From Bradyrhizobium xenonodulans (GTDB taxonomy: Bacteria > Pseudomonadota > Alphaproteobacteria > Rhizobiales > Xanthobacteraceae): a stretch of 64,000 nt of DNA. Below are positions 27,824 through 38,745 of the stretch, piece after piece. Under the pieces are notes generated by a model. It ran no database searches and was not told the DNA's origin. It saw nothing but the letters and a program-made list of their open reading frames with translations. The position numbers and the translations under genes are program-made. The DNA lies in the NCBI RefSeq assembly GCF_027594865.1, contig NZ_CP089391.1:248001-312000 (forward strand). The letters run 5' to 3'. The number at the start of each line of letters is the position of its first letter. Position 1 is the first letter of the stretch.

Positions 27824-27850
27824 CAAAAAAGCCGCGTCGAAGGACGCGGC
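27824..27850 (-). terminator. Rho-independent terminator of the L,D-transpeptidase gene
   Basis: GCCGCGTC and GACGCGGC form an 8-bp stem with loop GAAG. Read on the minus strand the stem is followed by six or seven T. On the plus strand it directly follows the nuclease stop, so it may also help there. Confidence 0.85.
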
Positions 27851-27875
27851 TCTTCGTGTGGCCTTGATCCGGCGA

Positions 27876-28391
27876 TCAGCGCGTCACGACCACCGTCGTG
27901 CCGACGGAGACGCGACTGTAGAGATCGGTGATGTCGTCGTTGAGCATGCGGATGCAGCCATAGGAGACGAAGCCGCCGATCGAGCCGGGCACATTGGTGC
28001 CGTGGATCGCATATTCGCCGCCGGACAGCGTCATTGCCGCAACGCCCATCGGGTTGCGCGGCGAGCCGCCCGGAATGACGTCGGGGATGCTCGGCTTGTC
28101 GCGCTTCACTTCGGCTGGCGGCGACCAGGCCGGGTTGCGATATTTGCCCTCGATGCGCGTGGTGCCAGCCCATTGCTTGCCGGACTTGCCGACGCCGACC
28201 GGGTAACGCACGGCTTGGCCGTTACCGATGATGAGATAGAGCCGCCGCTCGCTGGTTCTGACCACGATGGTGCCCGGCGAATAGTCGGCTAAATGCGTCC
28301 CCACCATTTCCGGCCGTGCCTCGGCTGCCGTCGACATCAAGACCCCAGCCCCGATGGTGGCGGCGAGCGCCACAGCAATCCTCATCGACAT
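27876..28391 (-). CDS. L,D-transpeptidase (YkuD family), exported
   Basis: A 171-residue protein with an N-terminal signal peptide (hydrophobic residues 4-18, AEA near 25) and one YkuD catalytic domain. The catalytic motif is HGTN...SYGCIRM with H130 and C146. These enzymes form 3-3 cross-links in peptidoglycan or attach proteins to it. Sequence before the catalytic motif, [13 protein letters not shown], is typical of the family in Rhizobiales. ATG 28391 has AGGGGG at five bases; the neighbouring ATGs at 28394 and 28385 are possible. It ends in a strong terminator, so it is probably monocistronic. Confidence 0.9.
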   Translation of the reverse strand: MSMRIAVALAATIGAGVLMSTAAEARPEMVGTHLADYSPGTIVVRTSERRLYLIIGNGQAVRYPVGVGKSGKQWAGTTRIEGKYRNPAWSPPAEVKRDKPSIPDVIPGGSPRNPMGVAAMTLSGGEYAIHGTNVPGSIGGFVSYGCIRMLNDDITDLYSRVSVGTTVVVTR

Positions 28392-28812
28392 CATTTCCCC
28401 CTGCTCGAACGGATCGTCCAAAAATTACGCAGAAAGCGGCAATCGCCTGCGTGCCCGGAGATTCTTAATCGCGCCCGTTAACCGGATGGTTTCCACGCGC
28501 GGCCGCCAAGGGCCCGCCAGCAGGGGGAACAAAGGAAATGTTCGAAATAAAGTAAATGACAAGAAAACAACACTCGGCCGGAAAGATGCGGCCGTGCGCG
28601 CACGCGCGCTGACAAGCGCGTGAGGGTGTGAACGGCTGTTGTTTTGGGGGCGCTGGCGCGCGAAGGCAATCTCGTGTCCCGGACGCGCTACAGCGCTCTT
28701 GCGCTGCGGCGCAGAGCCGGGCCTCAGCTCTTTCTTCGCCGATGGATGGGCCCCAGTTCTGCAGCGCACCGCTCAAGAAGCGTTGCGCTGCGCCCGGGGC
28801 ACGAGAGCGTTC
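28392..28812. other. 421-bp intergenic region between L,D-transpeptidase and acs
   Basis: No coding sequence was found. The first part must hold the transpeptidase promoter on the minus strand. The region from 28555 to 28625 is rich in GCGC alternation, and the part from 28671 onward is a palindromic repeat beside the acs stop. Confidence 0.5.
28671..28808. repeat. Palindromic repeat (CTCGTGTCCCGGACGCGC type)
   Basis: The left end CTCGTGTCCCGGACGCGC mirrors the right end GCGCCCGGGGCACGAGAG with one or two mismatches, and inner CAGCGC/GCGCTG blocks add further stems. The element lies just past the acs stop codon and is typical of dispersed Bradyrhizobium repeats. Confidence 0.7.
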
Positions 28813-30759
<1,947 letters not shown>

Positions 30760-31161
30760 GGTTTCCCTCCACACGCGGCAGGCCGAGTGCATGCAACTGG
30801 CAAGCCGACTTCATCGTTGAACCGATTATGCGTCGGGCTAACCGGCCCCGACAAGGAGCACAAGCTGGACCTTCGGCGAGCGGCCGGCCATGCGGCGGAT
30901 CAAGGCCATCGGGAGCAACTGTCGCAGATCTGAAACAGCGGAAGGCGCGGCTTTTGGGTCTTTACCCAAATCTCGGGAATAGGCCGGTGCAGGGCGCCCA
31001 TGCGTCGCAGGTGGTATTTAGAAACCGCCTCTCACTGATTCGGGACTCGCAATGCGGTTCGGAACACCCTAAATGGCCAACCCGGGTCCAAAGAGACCTC
31101 AAGGAACAAAAATCAGAACAGCGGCATTGAACGGTAACAAACAGGGCCAAGGCTTAACACT
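30760..31161. other. 402-bp divergent intergenic region between acs and topoisomerase IB
   Basis: No gene was seen. It must hold the divergent promoters of acs and the topoisomerase gene. The only regulatory candidate recognised is the EcfG-like element at 31103-31128. Confidence 0.5.
31103..31128 (+). promoter_or_regulatory. Possible EcfG-type general stress promoter
   Basis: GGAAC (31103-31107) is followed after 17 bp by CATT (31125-31128), one mismatch from the GGAAC-N16/17-CGTT consensus of EcfG sigma factors in Bradyrhizobium and relatives. It lies 34 bp before the ATG of topoisomerase IB. One mismatch in a short motif makes a chance match quite possible. Confidence 0.3.
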
Positions 31162-32331
31162 ATGATGGATCAGCAGAATCTCGGGACGATGCGGCCCGCT
31201 TCAGCCGATCCTGCAGCCGTTGCACTGGCCAAAGCCCTCGGACAGTGGCCGAAACCGGCCAGTTCCACCCGTCCCAGCCCGAAAAAGGTCTTTGATTCAG
31301 CTTCCCCGGCCGCGGTCGAGGACCTGGCCAAGGAGCTTGGCCTGCGGCTCGGCGACCAGAACGAGCTGACCATCCGCCGCATCCGGCGCGGCAAGGGCTA
31401 TTCATTCGTCCGCCCCAACGGCGCCCATATCCGCGACGCCCGCACCATCCGCCGCCTGCACGCCATGGCGGTGCCGCCGGCCTATCGCGAGGTCCGCTAC
31501 TCGGCTGATCCGAGCTCGCATCTCCAGGCGGTGGGACGCGATGCCGCGGGCCGGCTGCAATATCGCTATCACGCCGACTGGGAGAAGGTCCGCGAGCACC
31601 GCAAGGCGCATCGCCTGGAGAAGCTCGTCGGCGCGCTGCCGAAGATTCGGCGCAAGGTCTCGGCGTTCCTGTCAGGCGACGAGCCGACGCGTGAATTCGC
31701 GCTCTCGGCCGTGATCGAGCTGATCGCGCGCACCGCGATCCGTCCCGGCAATGAATCCTACGCGCGCCTCAACGGCACCCGCGGCGCGACCACACTGCTG
31801 AAGTCGAACGTGACGCTGGAAGACGATTGCTTCGTGCTGACCTTCAAGGCGAAGGGCGGCAAGGCGGTGCGCAAGGAATGCGACGCAGCCAAGCTGGTGC
31901 GTGCCATCGGCATTTTGAACGGCGTTCCCGGCAAGCGCATGTTCCAGTATCGCGATGCCAACGGCATCGTGCGTGCGGTCAGCACCACACAGGTCAACGC
32001 CTTCCTGCGCGAGATCGCCGGCATCAAGATATCGCTGAAGGATTTTCGCACGCTGATGGCCTCTGCCGTCGTCGTGGAATCGCTGTCGCGGATCACGCCC
32101 GCGACCAGCCAGCGCGGCCGCAAGAAGCAGGTGCTGGACGCGATCCGCGCCGCCGCCGACAAGCTCTCCAACACGCCGGCGATCTGCCGCAAGAGCTACG
32201 TCCACGACACCATCGTCACCGCCTTCGAGGACGGCATCCTCGAGCGCTTCGCCGCGACCATGAAGGGCCAGCGTTCGCAGGCTAGGCGCGAGCAGCTCTT
32301 GCAGCAGGTGGTGGCGACCGCAGCGGTTTGA
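31162..32331 (+). CDS. DNA topoisomerase IB (poxvirus/bacterial type)
   Basis: A 389-residue type IB topoisomerase, which relaxes DNA supercoils through a 3'-phosphotyrosyl link. Family motifs include TIRRIRRGKGYSFVRPNG, AVPPAYREVRYSADP, LQYRYHADW, AIRPGNESYARLNGTRGATTLL, LTFKAKGGK, and ISLKDFRTLMAS. The active-site tyrosine is in NTPAICRKSYVHDTIV (about Y346). Residues 1-50 are a variable extension. Two consecutive ATGs open the frame. In Rhizobiales such genes are often stress-linked; a possible EcfG-like promoter precedes it. Confidence 0.93.
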   Translation: MMDQQNLGTMRPASADPAAVALAKALGQWPKPASSTRPSPKKVFDSASPAAVEDLAKELGLRLGDQNELTIRRIRRGKGYSFVRPNGAHIRDARTIRRLHAMAVPPAYREVRYSADPSSHLQAVGRDAAGRLQYRYHADWEKVREHRKAHRLEKLVGALPKIRRKVSAFLSGDEPTREFALSAVIELIARTAIRPGNESYARLNGTRGATTLLKSNVTLEDDCFVLTFKAKGGKAVRKECDAAKLVRAIGILNGVPGKRMFQYRDANGIVRAVSTTQVNAFLREIAGIKISLKDFRTLMASAVVVESLSRITPATSQRGRKKQVLDAIRAAADKLSNTPAICRKSYVHDTIVTAFEDGILERFAATMKGQRSQARREQLLQQVVATAAV

Positions 32332-32345
32332 TCCGCGCGCCGTCG

Positions 32346-32795
32346 CTAGTCTGAAACGCCCTTATCCGGACCGGGATCGCTGCCCGCGGCCGCGCTGGTG
32401 AGCCGCTCCAGATAATGCGTCCACCCCTTCGCGTGCGCGGCGGCCTGTTCTTCGGTCGGCAGCCCGCTATGGGTCATGCGCAGCAGCGTGCCGCCGTCGC
32501 GCTCGATCAGGTCGATCTCGATCAGGCTCGAGCCGGGTGGCACTTCCTGGCCGCCCTCCCAGCCGAACGTGTAGGCCAGACGGTGCACCGGCACGACCTC
32601 GCGGAACGCGCCGCGGGCGACGCCGCCGCGGGGGCCGACGCCCTTCAGCAGATAGAGCCCGCCGGGATGTGGTTCGGTGGTTGCGTCCGAGCCCATCCAG
32701 CTCAGGATCTTCTCGGGATCGGTCAAATAGGCGAAGACGGTGGCGCGCGGGGCTGCGATCTGGGTCTCGCGTCGCACTACGAACGGCTCGGTCAT
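32346..32795 (-). CDS. SRPBCC/AHSA1-like protein
   Basis: A 149-residue START-like fold protein. It begins RRETQIAAPRATVFAYLTDPEKILSWMG, the usual opening of the AHSA1 (activator of Hsp90 ATPase homologue 1-like) family, and ends with TLLRMTHSGLPTEEQAAAHAKGWTHYLERL. The fold makes a hydrophobic cavity for small ligands; the ligand and role are unknown. It is convergent with topoisomerase IB, 14 bases between stops, and divergent from the cyclase gene across about 100 bp. Confidence 0.85.
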   Translation of the reverse strand: MTEPFVVRRETQIAAPRATVFAYLTDPEKILSWMGSDATTEPHPGGLYLLKGVGPRGGVARGAFREVVPVHRLAYTFGWEGGQEVPPGSSLIEIDLIERDGGTLLRMTHSGLPTEEQAAAHAKGWTHYLERLTSAAAGSDPGPDKGVSD

Positions 32796-32896
32796 CGGCG
32801 ATCATCCCTGGGCTGACACTGGGACATGGCGGCGCCGAAGCGGGCCGTCAAGGATTGCCCGTGACAAAGACGGTCCACCTTCGTCATCATCGGGCC

Positions 32897-33994
32897 ATGC
32901 AACTCTCCCCGACCCTCGCCTGGCTCGTCGATGCCGCCTCGGATAGCTCCGGAGCCGACCGCTTGCTCGCGGAACTCGGCGCGCATCTGGTCGCCGACGG
33001 CGTGCCGCTGGCGGCGGGCAGCCTGACGCTGGAGGTGCCGCATCCGCTGATCGCGAAGCGGACCTGGTTGTGGCGCGCGGAAAACGGCCGGGTGATCGAA
33101 GCGCTCGGCTTTGCACCGGGCGGACTGGTACCGGACCTGCCCGACGACGCCGGTCGCCGCTGGCTGCGCGACTTCCCCGGCGGCGAGATGCACGAAGATG
33201 TCGTCGGACGGCCCGACGGGCCGTTGCTTGGCTGGATCGGGCCGCGTCCGTTCACCGCAGACGAAATCGAGCAATTGCGCGAGGCCGCGCGCTTCGCCGC
33301 AACGCCCCTCGCTGTGCTCGCGGCGCGGGCCACGTTGCGTGCGACGTTAGATGCCTATCTCGGCAAGCGGAGCGCGGAGCGGGTGCTGGCGGCACCGCTG
33401 CGGCGCGATCTTGGCGAGACGATTCAGGCCGCATTGCTCTATGCGGATTTGCGCAATTTCACGCCCCTGTCGGAAACCAGTCCGCCCGCAGACGTCATCG
33501 CGGCGCTCGATGCCTGGTTTGATCGCATTGCCGGTGCCGTTCACGCTTTCGGCGGTGAGGTGCTGAAATTCATCGGTGACGGCGTGCTCGCGATCTTTCC
33601 GGTGGTCGAGCCGTCACCGCGCCGCGCCTGCGAGGCGGCTCTGCGTGCGGCCGGCGCAGCCGAAGCCGGCATGGCGTATCTCAACGCCGAGCGCCGCGCC
33701 CAGGGGTTGCCGCCGCTCGCATTCGGTGCCGCCCTTCATCTCGGCGAGATACTGTGGGGCAATATCGGCGCCGCCAACCGGCTCGATTTCACGGCGATCG
33801 GTCCTGCCGTCAATCTCGCCAGCCGGCTCGAGGGACTGTGCAAGCCGCTTCGAAGGACCGTGCTGGTGTCGGGCGCGCTCGCAGCGGAGACGGAAATGCC
33901 GCTGATTGGGCTCGGATCGCATGCGCTGCGCGGCATTGCGGCGCCGTGCGAGGTGTTCGCACTACCGGAGACGCAAGCCGGGCTACGGCGCTAG
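32897..33994 (+). CDS. Class III adenylate/guanylate cyclase domain protein
   Basis: A 365-residue soluble protein. The C-terminal half (about 170-350) is a class III cyclase domain with ALLYADLRNFTPLSE, VLKFIGDGVLAIFP (two metal-binding aspartates) and FTAIGPAVNLASRLEGLCK. The N-terminal half, with HPLIAKRTWLWRAENGRV and GPLLGWIGPRPFTADEIEQLREAARFAATPLAV, resembles the GAF-like sensor region of related cyclases. It would make cAMP or cGMP from ATP or GTP. ATG 32897 is preferred; an open frame continues upstream. It runs directly into the convergent EVE gene, with adjoining stop codons. Confidence 0.87.
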   Translation: MQLSPTLAWLVDAASDSSGADRLLAELGAHLVADGVPLAAGSLTLEVPHPLIAKRTWLWRAENGRVIEALGFAPGGLVPDLPDDAGRRWLRDFPGGEMHEDVVGRPDGPLLGWIGPRPFTADEIEQLREAARFAATPLAVLAARATLRATLDAYLGKRSAERVLAAPLRRDLGETIQAALLYADLRNFTPLSETSPPADVIAALDAWFDRIAGAVHAFGGEVLKFIGDGVLAIFPVVEPSPRRACEAALRAAGAAEAGMAYLNAERRAQGLPPLAFGAALHLGEILWGNIGAANRLDFTAIGPAVNLASRLEGLCKPLRRTVLVSGALAAETEMPLIGLGSHALRGIAAPCEVFALPETQAGLRR

Positions 33995-34408
33995 CTACAT
34001 CCCGCCCATCTTGCATACGAGCTTCCACTCCTCGGCGGTTACCGGCTGCACCGACAGGCGCGAATATTTCACCAGCGCCATGTCGGCGAGCTTCTTCTCG
34101 GCCTTGATCGCGGCCATCGTCACCGGTGTCTTCAGCGGCTTGTCGGCCTTGATGTCGACGCAAACGAATTTCTCGGTCTTGTCGGTGGGATCGGGATAGG
34201 CCTCCTTGACGACTTCCGCGATGCCGACGATCTCCTTGCCCTCGTTGGAATGATAGAAGAACGCCTTGTCGCCCTTCTTCATGGCCACGAGGTTCTGGCG
34301 CGCCGTGTAATTGCGCACGCCGGTCCAGGCTTCGCCCTTGGCGCCCTTCGCCACCTGCTGGTCCCAGGACCACACCGACGGCTCGGATTTCACCAGCCAG
34401 TAGTTCAT
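33995..34408 (-). CDS. EVE domain-containing protein (PUA-like)
   Basis: A 137-residue single-domain protein of the EVE/thymocyte nuclear protein 1 family. It starts MNYWLVKSEPSVWSWDQQ and has WTGVRNYTARQNLVAMKKGDKAFFYHSNEGKEIVGIAEV, the aromatic pocket used by PUA-like folds to read modified bases such as 5-methylcytosine in DNA or RNA. Function in bacteria is not settled. The length is exactly that of the family, supporting the ATG at 34408 over a longer frame. Its stop codon abuts the cyclase stop without a spacer. Confidence 0.92.
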   Translation of the reverse strand: MNYWLVKSEPSVWSWDQQVAKGAKGEAWTGVRNYTARQNLVAMKKGDKAFFYHSNEGKEIVGIAEVVKEAYPDPTDKTEKFVCVDIKADKPLKTPVTMAAIKAEKKLADMALVKYSRLSVQPVTAEEWKLVCKMGGM

Positions 34409-34501
34409 CGCAACTTGCCCCATTCTCGGATTTGCGCCGCGACAATACAGGGACGCGGATGCCCGCGACAAGCGTGGGCATCCGATATCCCCTCGCAGCG
34501 C

Positions 34502-35617
34502 TCATTCCTTCAGATATCGATCGAAGAACCTTGCGATATCGGTGAAAGCTTCCTTCGTCTCCGGCGCATTGATGTTGAACTGGTACTGCGCGTGCGACTG
34601 GCCTTCGTAGATGTTGAGATCAGCGACCACGCCGGCGCGGCGCAGTTTGCGATGCGTGCGAACCGTGTTGCTGAGGAACAGATCGCGCGTGCCCGATGTC
34701 AGGATGGTGGGCGGGAAACCCCTGAGGTCGCCGTAGATCGGCGAGATGTAGGGATTTTTCAGGTCCGTGCCATTGGCGTAGAGCTTTGCGGCGCGGCCGA
34801 GCCAGCCGTCCCAGGTCACCAGCACATTGTCGACCCACTCATTGCTGGCATAGGTGTCGCCGACCTTGTCGATGTCGGACCACGGCGTGCCCGGCGCGAT
34901 CGCAGCGGGCTTCGGCAGCTTCTCGTCCTTCGCCCGCAGCACCATCGCCAGCGTCATCGCGCCGCCGGTCGACGTGCCGAAGATCGCCATCCGGCGTGCA
35001 TCGTGCGTCTTGGTGACGTCCTTCCAGACCGCCATCGCGTCGTCCATCGCGGCGGGATAGGGGAAGTCGGGCGGCATGCGGTAATCGACCGAGATCACCT
35101 TGAAGCCACCAAAGCCCGCCATCATGATCGCTTCGGGCAACGCGGCCTCGCCGGGCCCGAACACATAGCCGCCGCCATGGACGTGGACCAGAAGGCGCCG
35201 GCGGTTCTCGGGCGCGATCCTGTTCGGCGTGACGATGAAGCAATGCACGCCGGCGATCTTCGTCTCCTCCACCTTGACGCCGAGCTTCTCCTTCATCGTG
35301 GGAACATTGGCGATCGACAGTTTTGCGCGGCGGTCGATCAGATCCTTCCATTCCGCCGGGGTCTTCGGGTCCGCATTGAAATGCGGCGGAAACGGCGCGC
35401 CGATCATGGCCTGCATGTCGGAGCTGACGTCATTGGACGGATTGCCGATCGACTTGAGGGGCGCGATCCGCTTGCCGTTCTCGGCATTGGACGCCGCCTC
35501 ACTCTTGGCGAGCTCGTCATAGGAGATCGCGGCCTGGGTGTAGGCGGCGGTGGGTAAAGCGATGGCGGCGAGTGCGGTGATGGCGATCGAAACGATCGCG
35601 CGATGCGGTTTGCGCAT
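34502..35617 (-). CDS. Exported alpha/beta hydrolase, HSL/GDXG lipase-esterase family
   Basis: A 371-residue protein with an N-terminal signal peptide (hydrophobic residues 8-25). The hormone-sensitive-lipase family oxyanion motif HGGG is at 147-150, the nucleophile S216 in GTSTGG, and the acid and base are D312 (GTRDLFLS) and H342 (EGQSHAQY). Known relatives hydrolyse short-chain esters, and the export signal suggests action in the periplasm or outside. About 70 residues between signal and core are unusual for the family and may be a lid or binding part. AGGGGAAG lies before the ATG. The substrate is unknown. Confidence 0.88.
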   Translation of the reverse strand: MRKPHRAIVSIAITALAAIALPTAAYTQAAISYDELAKSEAASNAENGKRIAPLKSIGNPSNDVSSDMQAMIGAPFPPHFNADPKTPAEWKDLIDRRAKLSIANVPTMKEKLGVKVEETKIAGVHCFIVTPNRIAPENRRRLLVHVHGGGYVFGPGEAALPEAIMMAGFGGFKVISVDYRMPPDFPYPAAMDDAMAVWKDVTKTHDARRMAIFGTSTGGAMTLAMVLRAKDEKLPKPAAIAPGTPWSDIDKVGDTYASNEWVDNVLVTWDGWLGRAAKLYANGTDLKNPYISPIYGDLRGFPPTILTSGTRDLFLSNTVRTHRKLRRAGVVADLNIYEGQSHAQYQFNINAPETKEAFTDIARFFDRYLKE

Positions 35618-35731
35618 GCGTTCTTCCCCTGGATCCGTTTCGTTATTGTTGGACCGGGATCCTGCGGTGTGCCGCTAGGCTAAACCAGCGTGCACGAGCC
35701 GTGAAGTGCGACCTGCGGCGCTGGGCGGCCG

Positions 35732-36712
35732 CTATTCTTCGGCCTTGAACGGCCGTGTCAGCAATCCTTCGATCGCAGCGTCGACGGTCAACCTGTCGTC
35801 GAGGATGGCGGCCACCGCCTGCGAGACCGGCATGTCGACGTGCCGCGCCGCCGCGAGCTCGACCAGCACCGGCGCGGTGAATGCACCTTCCGCAAGCTTG
35901 CCGGCCGGCGCGGTTTCGCCGCGACCGAGTGCGATACCGAGCGCGAAGTTTCGCGATTGCGCGGTCGAGCAGCTCAGCAGCAGATCGCCGAGGCCGGAGA
36001 GGCCCGAGAGCGTTTCCGTGCGCGCGCCGCAGGCACGGCCGAGCCGTGCCAGCTCGCTGAAGCCGCGCGTGGTCAGCGCGGCAAGCGCGGAAGCACCGAG
36101 GTTGCGGCCAACCACGATACCGGCGGCGATCGCCAGCACGTTCTTGGCCGCGCCGCCGATCTCGACGCCGCGGATGTCGGTGGAGCGATAGGGTCGGAAC
36201 GTTGGCGAACCGAGCGCCTGCACCAGCGCGCTCGCCAGGGCCTCGTCCTTCGCCGCCAGCGTCACTGCCGTCGGCAAGCCGCGCGCCACGTCGTCGGCGA
36301 AGCTCGGGCCGGACAGGATCGCCGGCTGCGCGTGCGGCGCGGCCTCGGCGATCACTTCGGTCATGAATTTATGCGTGCCGTGCTCGATGCCCTTGGCACA
36401 AGCGACGATCGGCACCGGCTTTGCCAGATGCGAGGCGAGCATGTTGACGGCGCCACGCAGATGCTGCGCCGGCGTCACGATCAAAACCATGTCGGCGCGC
36501 GCAGCTTCCGCGAGCTCGTGCGTGACGACGATCTCCGGCGCCAGCTGCACGCCGGGCAGCCGCGGATTCTCGCGGGTCGAAGCGATGCGCGTCGCATGCT
36601 CGGCATTGCGCGCCCACAGCGTCACGTTCCGGCCGGCCCGCGCCGCCACCGTTGCCAGCGCCGTACCCCAGGCGCCCGCACCGATCACCGTGACGCATTG
36701 GAACGCAGCCAT
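35732..36712 (-). CDS. gpsA: Glycerol-3-phosphate dehydrogenase [NAD(P)+]
   Basis: A 326-residue cytoplasmic dehydrogenase that makes sn-glycerol 3-phosphate for phospholipids. The dinucleotide motif [10 protein letters not shown] is at residues 11-20, the substrate lysine in ACAKGIE, and the family motifs [57 protein letters not shown] and [11 protein letters not shown] follow. It starts two bases after the tsaD stop on the same strand, so the two are co-transcribed, an arrangement common in Alphaproteobacteria. Confidence 0.96.
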   Translation of the reverse strand: MAAFQCVTVIGAGAWGTALATVAARAGRNVTLWARNAEHATRIASTRENPRLPGVQLAPEIVVTHELAEAARADMVLIVTPAQHLRGAVNMLASHLAKPVPIVACAKGIEHGTHKFMTEVIAEAAPHAQPAILSGPSFADDVARGLPTAVTLAAKDEALASALVQALGSPTFRPYRSTDIRGVEIGGAAKNVLAIAAGIVVGRNLGASALAALTTRGFSELARLGRACGARTETLSGLSGLGDLLLSCSTAQSRNFALGIALGRGETAPAGKLAEGAFTAPVLVELAAARHVDMPVSQAVAAILDDRLTVDAAIEGLLTRPFKAEE

Positions 36713-36714
36713 TG

Positions 36715-37788
36715 CTAGTAACCCGCCCGCGTCTTGCCGTAACCCGCCGGCGCCGTCGCGTTGGCGTCGAGCAGCCAGCGCGCGCGGGGTTGGGCTTCCA
36801 TCGTGTCGGTCATGCCGAGCGCAAGGCGTTCGGCGCCGGCCCAGGCGATCATCGCGCCATTGTCGGTGCAGAGCGCGGGCGGCGGCATGATCAACCGCGT
36901 GTCTGCCTCTCGTGCGACGCCATCCAGGGCGCCGCGGATCGCATGATTGGCCGCGACGCCGCCGGCCGCCACCAGGGCATGCGGCGCACCGAACCGCTCG
37001 CGAAAAAGTCTCAAACCGACGTTGAGACGGTCTGCGGTCGAGTCCAGCACCGCGGCCTGGAAGCTCGCGCAGAGATCGCTCACGTCCTGCGGGGTGATCT
37101 CAGTTAACCGGCTCGCCTCGGTGCGCACCGCCGTCTTCAATCCCGACAGCGAGAAGTTGGCATCGGGGCGTCCTTGCATCGGTCGCGGGAAGGCAAAGCG
37201 CGTGGCATCGCCGTTTGCCGCGGCGCGCTCGACCTGCGGTCCGCCCGGATAGGGCAGGCCCAGCATCTTCGCGACCTTGTCGAAGGCTTCGCCGATGGCG
37301 TCGTCGACGGTGGTGCCGAGCCGCACATATTGGCCGACGCCGATGACCGCGACGATCTGGGTATGGCCGCCCGAGGCAAGGAACAGGCAGTAGGGGAATT
37401 CGATGGCGTCGGTGAGCCGCGGCGTCAGCGCATGCGCTTCGAGATGGTTCACCGCGACCAGCGGTGTGTCGTGCACCATCGCGATCGCCTTCGCGGTGGT
37501 GAGGCCGACGATGACGCCGCCGATCAGTCCCGGTCCCGCGGCGGCCGCAACGCCGTCGAGCTGGGCGAAGCCGATGCCGGCCTCGTGCATGGCTCGGTCG
37601 ATGATACCGTCGAGCAGGTCGACATGCGCGCGTGCGGCGATCTCCGGCACCACGCCGCCGAAACGGGCATGCTCCTCGACCTGCGACCGCACGATATTGG
37701 ACAGGATCCTTCCGCTGCCGTCGGGCGCGCGCTCGATCACGGCCGCGGCGGTCTCGTCGCAGGTGGTTTCGATGCCCAGCACCAGCAT
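36715..37788 (-). CDS. tsaD: tRNA N6-adenosine threonylcarbamoyltransferase (TsaD/Gcp)
   Basis: A 357-residue ASKHA-fold enzyme that moves threonylcarbamoyl to A37 of ANN-decoding tRNAs with TsaB and TsaE. It opens [17 protein letters not shown], has metal-binding H115 and H119 in AVNHLEAH, and continues with [29 protein letters not shown] and [15 protein letters not shown] 37788 begins right at the conserved first strand. An in-frame TTG at 37806 has AAGG seven bases upstream and would add six residues, so the true start is unsettled. It is followed by gpsA after two bases. Confidence 0.95.
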   Translation of the reverse strand: MLVLGIETTCDETAAAVIERAPDGSGRILSNIVRSQVEEHARFGGVVPEIAARAHVDLLDGIIDRAMHEAGIGFAQLDGVAAAAGPGLIGGVIVGLTTAKAIAMVHDTPLVAVNHLEAHALTPRLTDAIEFPYCLFLASGGHTQIVAVIGVGQYVRLGTTVDDAIGEAFDKVAKMLGLPYPGGPQVERAAANGDATRFAFPRPMQGRPDANFSLSGLKTAVRTEASRLTEITPQDVSDLCASFQAAVLDSTADRLNVGLRLFRERFGAPHALVAAGGVAANHAIRGALDGVAREADTRLIMPPPALCTDNGAMIAWAGAERLALGMTDTMEAQPRARWLLDANATAPAGYGKTRAGY

Positions 37789-37933
37789 TGGCGAATCGTT
37801 ATCCAATTTGCGGCCTTGCGCTCATCCGTAAAGCAGAGTTCTGGTAACGCGGTAGCATTCCGGGGTCGGCTTGCGCAATCGCCACGCGTAACCGCCCCCC
37901 GTCAATGCTCACGTGCCCCCGGGAACACCAGCG

Positions 37934-38680
37934 ATGTCCATTCTTGTCACACGGCCGCATCCCGACAATGAGGCGACGGCGGAAAATTTGCGCGCGCGGG
38001 GTCATGTGGTGCTGCTCGCGCCGGTGCTCAAGTTCGAGCCGATCGCCTTTCACGACGAGAGCGAGGCGGGCTACGGCGCGATCATCGTCACGTCGGCCAA
38101 TGCGATCCGTGCCGTCGCGCCGCAATTGCGGGACCTTGGCCTCCTGGAGCTGCCGCTGTTTGCGGTCGGCGAGCACACGGCTGCCGTGGCACGCGAGGTC
38201 GGCTTCAACGAGGTGATCGTGGCCGGCGGCGATGCCGCGGCGTTGCGCGACAAGGTGGTGCAGAGCGCGCGCGACAAGCTGCTGAAGAAGAAAAGCACGC
38301 TGCTTTATCTCGCCGGCGCCGATCTGTCGCGCGATCTCGGCGGCGATCTTAGCGCGGAGGGTTTTGGCGTGGTCACGCAGACCACCTATCGCATGGCGCC
38401 GATCAAGCATCTGCCGCGCGAGGTCTGCGAGGGTTTTGCGGCCCACGGGGTCGAGGCGGTGCTGCACTACTCCCGGCGCAGCGCACGTGCGTTCCTGGAA
38501 GCGGCACGAGACGAAGGCGTTGAAATCTCGGCACTGGCGATTCCGCAATGCTGCCTGTCCGAGACGGTCGCCAGCGTGCTGCGCGATGCCGGCGCGTCGC
38601 AGGTTCTGGTGGCCGCGACGCCGGACGAAAATGCCTTATTTGACACCTTGGAGCGTGCTTTGCGTACCCGTTTGGCGTAA
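37934..38680 (+). CDS. hemD: Uroporphyrinogen-III synthase
   Basis: A 248-residue cytoplasmic enzyme that cyclises hydroxymethylbilane to uroporphyrinogen III. Family sequence is diverse; here ILVTRPHPDNEATAENLRARGHVVLLAPVLKFEP, IVTSANAIRAV, FAVGEHTAAVAREVGF and HYSRRSARAFLEAA match the two-lobed HemD fold. The neighbours, mitofilin-like gene and hemY, support the call. It is divergent from tsaD across 145 bp. The usual upstream partner hemC is absent at this position. ATG 37934 is taken because the family begins MSILVTRP. Confidence 0.88.
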   Translation: MSILVTRPHPDNEATAENLRARGHVVLLAPVLKFEPIAFHDESEAGYGAIIVTSANAIRAVAPQLRDLGLLELPLFAVGEHTAAVAREVGFNEVIVAGGDAAALRDKVVQSARDKLLKKKSTLLYLAGADLSRDLGGDLSAEGFGVVTQTTYRMAPIKHLPREVCEGFAAHGVEAVLHYSRRSARAFLEAARDEGVEISALAIPQCCLSETVASVLRDAGASQVLVAATPDENALFDTLERALRTRLA

Positions 38681-38745
38681 GAGGTCGGGCCGAATCCGAC
38701 GCAATCGGGTCCGTTTTGGGTATGGAAGTGTGAGGAACCGTCACG

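Noticed and set aside
27020..27826. Extension of the chemoreceptor frame through the nuclease gene
   Set aside because: The reading frame stays open by chance; the real protein starts at ATG 27019 with a membrane helix, and the nuclease has its own conserved motifs on the other strand.
31079..31088. ACCCGGGT core upstream of topoisomerase IB as a third copy of the twin palindrome
   Set aside because: Flanking TA/TA bases are missing, only one copy is present, and GC-rich eight-mers are common.
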